Source: Planctomycetaceae bacterium (GTDB lineage: Bacteria; Planctomycetota; Planctomycetia; Pirellulales; Pirellulaceae). Taken from it: a DNA stretch of 6,563 nucleotides. The notes below the pieces were generated by a model, which saw only the letters and a program-made list of their open reading frames with translations, ran no database searches and was not told the DNA's origin. The stretch is taken from the NCBI GenBank assembly GCA_007695205.1, contig REEF01001055.1, forward strand, positions 1 to 6,563, in the 5' to 3' direction. The position numbers were made by a program, and so were the translations under genes. The first letter of the stretch is position 1; each line of letters starts with the position of its first letter. This document shows, piece by piece, positions 1 to 4,773 of this stretch.

Positions 1-619
1 TTGCCTCGTTATCCATTTCACTCAGGTGTTTAATCAGCTCGAGGTACTGATCCTGCGGAATCTGCAGCGTGGTTGCCAGTTGCGCGAGCTGCTGTTGGTG
101 GCCGGGTTGCAGGTCTCCGTTGGCCGCCATCGTTCGGAGGGCCAGTTGGACCAGCAGTGCCTTGCCGTGCGGCGAGAGCTGATCGGCCAGGCCGGCTACG
201 AACGAGTTCAGGTTCGCACCCGATGCAGACGCCAGTTCGATTTCGCGATTCAGCGTCTCTTCAGGAATCGGCAGGCCGGCCAGTTCCATGTACTGCTTGC
301 GGATCTCGGCGCGTTCGGCATCATCGACCCGTCCGTCTGCCAGGGCGGCCATGACCATGACGCGGAGCATTTGCATCTGCGTTTCCTGGCGTTCGGCTTC
401 GGGGTCATACGTCAAGGCGTCTTCGGCGAACGCGCCCCCACAGGAGGTGCATTCGACGTAACGTCCGGCGACCGACAGCGGAATCAAGGGAATAAAGTAC
501 AAAGTAAAAAAGGTGCGCACCTGCTTCAGATCGCCCTGGCGCTGCCGATCGCATTGAGGGCAGTGAAACGGTTGCGAATCCACCGTGGACGTAAGACCGC
601 GGCTACCCCAAATGATCAT
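1..619 (-). CDS. Zinc-ribbon + TerB-like domain protein (3' end beyond window)
   Basis: Open reading frame on the minus strand, 206 codons visible, with no stop before the window edge, so the C-terminus is missing. The N-terminus (MIIWGSRG) leads into a four-cysteine zinc ribbon, CPQC (C20, C23) and CTSC (C57, C60). The hydrophobic stretch FFTLYFIPLIPLSV (37-50) lies between the pairs. This arrangement is typical of the small zinc-ribbon domain found before TerB-like helical domains and need not be a membrane segment. From about residue 82 an all-helical part carries two acidic-turn repeats, ALADGRVDDAE (92-102) and MAANGDLQPGH (164-174), as in TerB/DjlA-like domains. The start is well fixed: an in-frame TAA lies at 656-658 and no other ATG, GTG or TTG follows it before 619. 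A weak AGGA (629-632) sits 9 nt upstream. TerB-like domains are linked to tellurite or envelope stress and metal binding, but the role here is unknown. The gene lies 159 bp after the TolC-like gene, in the same direction, with its own likely promoter. Confidence 0.86.
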   Translation of the reverse strand, partial: MIIWGSRGLTSTVDSQPFHCPQCDRQRQGDLKQVRTFFTLYFIPLIPLSVAGRYVECTSCGGAFAEDALTYDPEAERQETQMQMLRVMVMAALADGRVDDAERAEIRKQYMELAGLPIPEETLNREIELASASGANLNSFVAGLADQLSPHGKALLVQLALRTMAANGDLQPGHQQQLAQLATTLQIPQDQYLELIKHLSEMDNEA

Positions 620-728
620 CGCCTGAATTCCTGTGATAAAAGGGTGAGGAGGAGATTACCCATTGACCGCCTTGTCCGGGCAGTTCGGCGGCCCAGTCCA
701 CGGCCGCGTGTGGATCATTTCAGCTTGG

Positions 729-757
729 CTTATAACGCTTTTTCGGTGGGTTGACAA
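729..757 (-). promoter_or_regulatory. Candidate sigma70-type promoter for the zinc-ribbon/TerB-like gene
   Basis: On the minus strand TTGTCA (757-752, 5 of 6 match to TTGACA) is followed after exactly 17 bp by TATAAG (734-729, 5 of 6 match to TATAAT). Transcription would begin near 722, leaving a leader of about 100 nt before the ATG at 619. The -35 hexamer lies inside an inverted repeat (745-763). It is placed between two co-directional genes, so the downstream gene can be transcribed independently of the marR-TolC-like operon. Called by eye from consensus only. Sigma factor preference in this organism is unknown. Confidence 0.5.
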
Positions 758-763
758 CCCTCC
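745..763. repeat. Inverted repeat between the TolC-like and TerB-like genes
   Basis: GGTGGGTTG-A-CAACCCTCC: perfect 6-bp arms (748-753 and 755-760) around a central A. After one mismatch (747/761) two further GC pairs follow (745-746 with 762-763). It begins 16 bp past the stop of the TolC-like gene. As RNA it could form a hairpin, but no U-tract follows in the minus direction, so it is a poor intrinsic terminator. Because it covers the -35 hexamer of the candidate promoter, an operator role is equally possible. The octamer GCTTTTTC occurs directly repeated on both sides (737-744 and 766-773), 29 bp apart. Confidence 0.45.
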
Positions 764-778
764 TGGCTTTTTCCGCGC

Positions 779-3700
779 CTAGTCGCCCCAAACGTCCTCT
801 TGGCACCAAGCGGGCATTTGCGAACCGATGGGCAGCGCCGCTGGGCCGGGCCAGAACGGATCGTCCAAATCCACCTGGACCCCGACGTATCCGGTGGCTG
901 GTCCGATCGGTCCGGGGTCGATCCAGACGCTATCGGGATCCAGTTGCATCGTGCCCAGGTCCAGGTCCAGCGTCTTTCGCAGCAGTTCGTACGTGACCCA
1001 GACGCTTAGAAAATCGTTTTGGGCTTGCAGCAGATCGGACAACGCGCTGACGGCATCGCGAGCGGCCGTCGGGCCGGTCGGTTGCCGGCTGGCTTCCTGC
1101 AATCTGCGGATATCCTCGTTCAATTCGATCTGCAGATCGGCGGCTCGTACGGCCTCGCGACGGATCTCGAAGTTCTGTTGATTCAATTTCACCGTCCGCA
1201 ACGTATCGCGCAGATTGCGGTTGATCGCATCCTCGAATTGGTAGTAACTCCGTCGAGCCTGCTGGTATTCGATCAGCGCCTGACGGTAGGTGTTGCGTTC
1301 GGACAGCCGGATCAACGGCGTATTGAAACGCAAACCGACTCGCAACGTACCGGTCGACGAATCCAGGCTGAACGGGTTGTTTCGATCACGGTTGCGGATA
1401 TCTCCGCTGAACACCACATCCAGATTGCTCTCCAGATTATCCGCGTTGAACTCGATCAATCGCCAAGTATCGACCAGCACCGCGCGGCGGTTCATCCAGT
1501 CGCGTCGGTTGGCCCGGGCGATCTCCAGGGCCATGGCCGGATGCAGGTCTACGTCGACCAACGATACCGTTTCGGCTCGATCTCGAGCTTGCATCAGAGA
1601 CAACAGCAACACGTTTTCGGATAGCTCGACCAGTTCCTGGGGGATGTCGGGCGAGATGTCCTGGCGGAACCGCTCGACGAATTGCTCCGGTGTCAGATCC
1701 GGACCATCGACGATCAACCGATCGATCCGCCGCTGGTAGTCATCAACCTTTTCGGGCAATTCGTTCAGTTTGCCGGGCACATCGATCATCGTGTCGATGA
1801 ATTGAGCGAACAGACGTTTCAGCCGTCTCAACTGGATCTGTAGCGGCTGATCCGTCAGCACCTCGACATCGTCCGGCGAATATCGCCAGCGATCCAGGTC
1901 CACCAGCCAGGGATCGCGATCCAAGATCTCCGCCAGTTGGTCGGAGAAGATCTGACGTTCGGTAGCAAAAGCCTCGCGCAGCCGCTGGATGATCGGCTGG
2001 CGCTGATCCAGTTCCACTTGCCTTAATTCGGTTATGTCCGCTTGATATCGCCGATACAGTTGGCGAGTGATGGGATTGGTATCGGTGCGCATCCATTCCA
2101 GTTCGATCAGCCCCTCGGCGGTCAGTTGCTGTTCGGCGCGTTGCACGTCGCCCAGCGCATCCCGCCAACGATGGTACCCGCTCAGACGATACAGCCAATC
2201 ATCGCTGACGGAAATCTGTTGCAGGATTCTGTCCAGCAGTTCCCGGTCCCATTGGGCAGCGGCGGCGGCCGCTTCATCGCCGTTGGGGCCGGTGGCTTCT
2301 GCGTATCGAGCTTCCAGCACCTCGCGTAGTTTGCGTGCCAGCTTCATCCCGTCGGCCAAGATGCGGCGGATCTGAGCGTCTTCGCCGACCAGCATCGCTT
2401 GGCGTATCTCGCGGACCTCGTCCAGCAGATCACGCAGCTCCAACAGCCGCAGATGCTTCGCATCGTCCCACACCATCGCCTGGCCCGGCGCGGGCAATAG
2501 TTCCAGGATCACGTCGCCCACCCGTTGTTGCAAGTCGCTGACGCGGTCCTGGATCGGCCGGATCTGCGGATCGATCAGGCTGACTCGTTCCAGCATGGGA
2601 TCCTCGATGCGAACGCACAGATCGGGTGGCAGGCCCAGCGAGATCTTAAATGCGTCCAGTTGACTCTGGTAACCCACCTCTGAGTTGATCAGACGGCTCT
2701 CGGCATTCAGCATGGCCGTGCGGGCTTGGGCGACCTGCAACCGCTGGCGAACGATGCTCTCGCTCTGCTCGGGGATCGTGGTCATCAACTCTCGCAGATT
2801 CGCCATCAGGCGGAAGTAGTTGGAACGCAGCGCGTTCAAGTTATCTCGTTGGTTACGGATCTCTTGTTCCGATTGCAGCAGACCCATGAATCCGCCGGCC
2901 TGGACGCCCCCGGTCCCAGCCGCCGGTCCTGTCCCTCCGGTTCCCAGACGGACAAACGCGCTGCTGCCCAAGCCGGTGAAGCCCTCCAGGCCCGCACCGA
3001 AGACACCGCCCTGTCGCGACGCACCCGTCCCGGCTCCGCGGCCGGTCAAAACTTCCACATAAAAGGCGCGGCGATACCGCTCCATCTGACGCACGTTGGC
3101 CAACAGGGTTCGTTCCGACAGCGTCAGACGTTCCAGCACCCGATCGCGCCCGGCTCGACGCAGCAGGGGCTGCAGCAGGGTAAAGTCCAACACGGTGCTG
3201 GTGCTGTAGTCGTTGGGGCCGGAAAACTGCCAGACCAACGAATTGGCAAACCCCACGACCATCTCGGAACCGGTCGCAAAGGCCCGACGCGCTTGCAACA
3301 CAGGCAACCCCTCCAACGCCAAGACGCTTTGCGGTCCGACAGCCGGATTACGCAGCGGACCATCGGAACGATAGTGCGTGCTGTAGTTGCCAAAGAACTG
3401 CGTATCGAAGCGAAATCGTTCAAAACTGACATCCAAAGCGGACAGATAGAGGGTCTCCAATTGTCGCTGATAGCTGTCCGAATGCAGCAGCGCCATCTGC
3501 ACCGCGCGGCGGGCGTCCAGCACCAGCACGCCGTCTTCGTCCAAGGGTAAATAGATGTGCCACTGCGGATTTTGAACGTCGCTGATCTGGCCATTGGCCA
3601 TCCAGTGAGCATACCCGCGTTTTCCATCCACCCTTAGCATGAACTCGTGCGAGGTGGGATCGTCCTGGGGCATCGGCTCTCGGTCCGGATCGTAAGGATT

Positions 3701-3919
3701 GAACATCCGCGATCGCGGATCGATCGCGATGGAGTAGTCCGGCATCTGCCAATGCGGGTGCGTGTTTTTCTCCTCGATGATGGCGTAGGCTTCCGAATCC
3801 GCCTGATTGCGGTAGAAAGCGCGTGGACACCCCACCAAGCACGGGATCACCAGCAGCAGCAGCCAGCCCCCATGCGATCGCCGTATCCCCTCAGCCTGTC
3901 TTGCGCATGGCAATGGCAT
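779..3919 (-). CDS. Large TolC/OEP-family outer membrane lipoprotein (efflux channel component)
   Basis: 1,046 residues from the ATG at 3919, about twice the length of a usual TolC-family protein. A signal peptide with Arg/His-rich start and core WLLLLVIPCLVGC ends in a lipobox (LVGC, lipidated Cys31), as in many NodT/CusC-type outer membrane factors. The first TolC repeat spans about 131-432: a helix starting VLVLDARRAVQMALLHS, beta strands around 175-255, then LLQPLLRRAGRDRVLERLTL and a return helix ending DAFKISLGLPPDL. A Gly-rich segment (about 291-344) interrupts it. Residues about 447-787 are an extra, charged, helical and probably coiled-coil region. The second repeat (about 790-1002) starts HPAMALEIARANRRDW, has strands near 826-870, then RFNTPLIRLSERNTYRQAL and ends LLQAQNDFLSVWVTYELLRK. 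A Pro/Trp/Asp-rich tail follows. Known role of the family: trimeric outer membrane duct for type I or tripartite export. No pump or adaptor gene is seen here. The start at 3919 is preferred because GAGGAG (3927-3932) lies 7 nt upstream. ATG 3922 is also possible. ATG 3943 lacks a ribosome binding site. Confidence 0.93.
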   Translation of the reverse strand: MPLPCARQAEGIRRSHGGWLLLLVIPCLVGCPRAFYRNQADSEAYAIIEEKNTHPHWQMPDYSIAIDPRSRMFNPYDPDREPMPQDDPTSHEFMLRVDGKRGYAHWMANGQISDVQNPQWHIYLPLDEDGVLVLDARRAVQMALLHSDSYQRQLETLYLSALDVSFERFRFDTQFFGNYSTHYRSDGPLRNPAVGPQSVLALEGLPVLQARRAFATGSEMVVGFANSLVWQFSGPNDYSTSTVLDFTLLQPLLRRAGRDRVLERLTLSERTLLANVRQMERYRRAFYVEVLTGRGAGTGASRQGGVFGAGLEGFTGLGSSAFVRLGTGGTGPAAGTGGVQAGGFMGLLQSEQEIRNQRDNLNALRSNYFRLMANLRELMTTIPEQSESIVRQRLQVAQARTAMLNAESRLINSEVGYQSQLDAFKISLGLPPDLCVRIEDPMLERVSLIDPQIRPIQDRVSDLQQRVGDVILELLPAPGQAMVWDDAKHLRLLELRDLLDEVREIRQAMLVGEDAQIRRILADGMKLARKLREVLEARYAEATGPNGDEAAAAAAQWDRELLDRILQQISVSDDWLYRLSGYHRWRDALGDVQRAEQQLTAEGLIELEWMRTDTNPITRQLYRRYQADITELRQVELDQRQPIIQRLREAFATERQIFSDQLAEILDRDPWLVDLDRWRYSPDDVEVLTDQPLQIQLRRLKRLFAQFIDTMIDVPGKLNELPEKVDDYQRRIDRLIVDGPDLTPEQFVERFRQDISPDIPQELVELSENVLLLSLMQARDRAETVSLVDVDLHPAMALEIARANRRDWMNRRAVLVDTWRLIEFNADNLESNLDVVFSGDIRNRDRNNPFSLDSSTGTLRVGLRFNTPLIRLSERNTYRQALIEYQQARRSYYQFEDAINRNLRDTLRTVKLNQQNFEIRREAVRAADLQIELNEDIRRLQEASRQPTGPTAARDAVSALSDLLQAQNDFLSVWVTYELLRKTLDLDLGTMQLDPDSVWIDPGPIGPATGYVGVQVDLDDPFWPGPAALPIGSQMPAWCQEDVWGD

Positions 3920-4508
3920 CATGCATCTCCTCGCGATGTTCATCTTGTTTCTGGGGCGGACGATCCGGCCGATAAAGACGCAACGGTGATGACTCGGCGG
4001 CGTCCGCGCTGGACTTCACGGCCGACGCCGGGCATGCCGCACCCCATCCGGCCAACTCGCGAAGCAACGTGGTCAACTCGGTTTGCTGCCTGTTCGAAAA
4101 GGAACGATCCAGCGAAGCCGTCAAGTCCTGCAGGTCATCGCCGATCCGCGCCAACAACCGGCTTCCCTCAGGCTCGATTCCCCACACCTGACGACGGCGA
4201 TCCAACTGACAACGCCGACTGGTCAACCAGCCCTGCTGGCGTAGCCGTTCTACCAGACTGCTGATCTGCGGCGGGGAAATACCCAGCGCGGCGGCCAGAT
4301 CCCGCTGGACCCACCCCCGCGGTTCTGCCTGCTGACAGAGCCACAACACCATGAACTCGGTGTCGTTCAGCCCCAGCACGACCAGCCGATCGGAGAGTAA
4401 TCTTCTTAGCTGCCGATGGCACTGTGCCAAGAGCTGCACCGTCTCGCACAAGGCCGTCGCCCCCCCCTTGTGTTGGTCTTCTCGATGCTCCTTTGCCTCA
4501 GATACCAT
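3891..4508 (-). CDS. MarR-family winged-helix transcriptional regulator
   Basis: 205 residues. Helices at about 20-45 (ALCETVQLLAQCHRQLRRLL) form the dimerisation start. LNDTEFMVLWLC (47-58) leads into the winged helix: DLAAALGIS (70-78) then the recognition helix PPQISSLVERLRQQGWL (79-95), and a wing with the family-typical DRRR (103-106) followed by VWGIEPEG (108-115). Long helices from about 117 to 155 complete the MarR fold. Residues 156-205 are a polar, low-conservation-looking tail longer than usual for the family (about 140-150 residues in all). MarR proteins bind palindromic operators as dimers and release on binding small phenolic or other ligands or on oxidation. The ligand here cannot be told. 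Start: ATG 4508 has GAGGAG 8 nt upstream; GTG 4511 would be 5 nt from it and adds one residue. The 3' end overlaps the TolC-like gene by 29 nt, so the two form an operon, suggesting control of export and of its own expression. Confidence 0.93.
   Translation of the reverse strand: MVSEAKEHREDQHKGGATALCETVQLLAQCHRQLRRLLSDRLVVLGLNDTEFMVLWLCQQAEPRGWVQRDLAAALGISPPQISSLVERLRQQGWLTSRRCQLDRRRQVWGIEPEGSRLLARIGDDLQDLTASLDRSFSNRQQTELTTLLRELAGWGAACPASAVKSSADAAESSPLRLYRPDRPPQKQDEHREEMHDAIAMRKTG
3927..3932 (-). promoter_or_regulatory. Ribosome binding site of the TolC-like gene, inside marR
   Basis: GAGGAG on the minus strand lies 7 nt before the ATG at 3919 and 4 nt before the ATG at 3922. It is inside the last codons of the MarR gene, encoding part of HREEMHD. 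It decides against the longer reading from the ATG at 3943, which would put this site inside the coding sequence and has no purine-rich stretch of its own at the right distance. Ribosomes finishing marR (stop at 3891-3893) pass through this start, which suggests translational coupling. Confidence 0.7.
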
Positions 4509-4516
4509 CACACGAA

Positions 4517-4522
4517 CTCCTC
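4517..4522 (-). promoter_or_regulatory. Ribosome binding site of the MarR-family gene
   Basis: GAGGAG on the minus strand, 8 nt before ATG 4508 and 5 nt before GTG 4511. Both starts lie in the same frame. The wider spacing together with the ATG codon favours 4508. It is the same hexamer used before the TolC-like gene. Confidence 0.65.
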
Positions 4523-4560
4523 ACCCCCTGACGCACCCCCATCCAGACCAGGGGCCGTGA

Positions 4561-4607
4561 TTCGAATCGTTCTTCGTCAACATCATTCGGAGACCGAACG
4601 ATACGAA
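4561..4607. promoter_or_regulatory. Inverted repeat in the marR-malQ intergenic region, candidate operator
   Basis: The left arm TTCGAATCGTTC (4561-4572) and right arm GAACGATACGAA (4596-4607) are inverted copies matching at 11 of 12 positions, separated by 23 bp. The right part contains a second, nested perfect repeat TTCGG-AGA-CCGAA (4586-4598). The left arm also includes the 10-bp palindrome GATTCGAATC (4559-4568). A further AACGAT occurs at 4612-4617. The element is about 50-100 bp upstream of marR and about 170-210 bp upstream of malQ, where an autoregulating MarR protein would be expected to bind. The binding itself is inferred. I found no convincing -35/-10 pair for either gene in this 265-bp region. 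Confidence 0.45.
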
Positions 4608-4773
4608 CTTCAACGATTTTGCCGACTATCCGGCTATTGCCCCCTGTTTGGGTTGCTTTTTTGGGCAAAACTTCGCGATGATGACTTCGTGGCGGTTGCC
4701 CCCCTTTCCATGATTGGGTTTGAGACTTCCAATGCGCAAATTCAACATCAGCGGGATTCCTGCGAGAAAGGCT

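Noticed and set aside
656..718. 20-codon upstream frame (ATG 718 to TAA 656) in the leader of the zinc-ribbon gene
   Set aside because: It lies just after the predicted transcription start, but has no ribosome binding site and no leader-peptide features such as runs of one amino acid. Likely chance.
26..754. 242-codon open frame on the plus strand across the zinc-ribbon gene
   Set aside because: The minus strand encodes CxxC pairs and TerB-like helices with a promoter and fixed start. The plus-strand translation looks like non-coding sequence.
745..763. Rho-independent terminator for the marR-TolC-like operon
   Set aside because: The inverted repeat is present, but no T-run follows it in the minus direction, so I list it only as a repeat.
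2726..3550. 274-codon open frame on the plus strand opposite the TolC-like gene
   Set aside because: Antisense shadow of a well-supported gene. Its translation is Gln/Arg/His-rich without domain features.
4653..4682. Possible malQ promoter (TTGCTT followed by GATGAT)
   Set aside because: Only 3 of 6 and 4 of 6 matches to consensus; no better than chance in this sequence.
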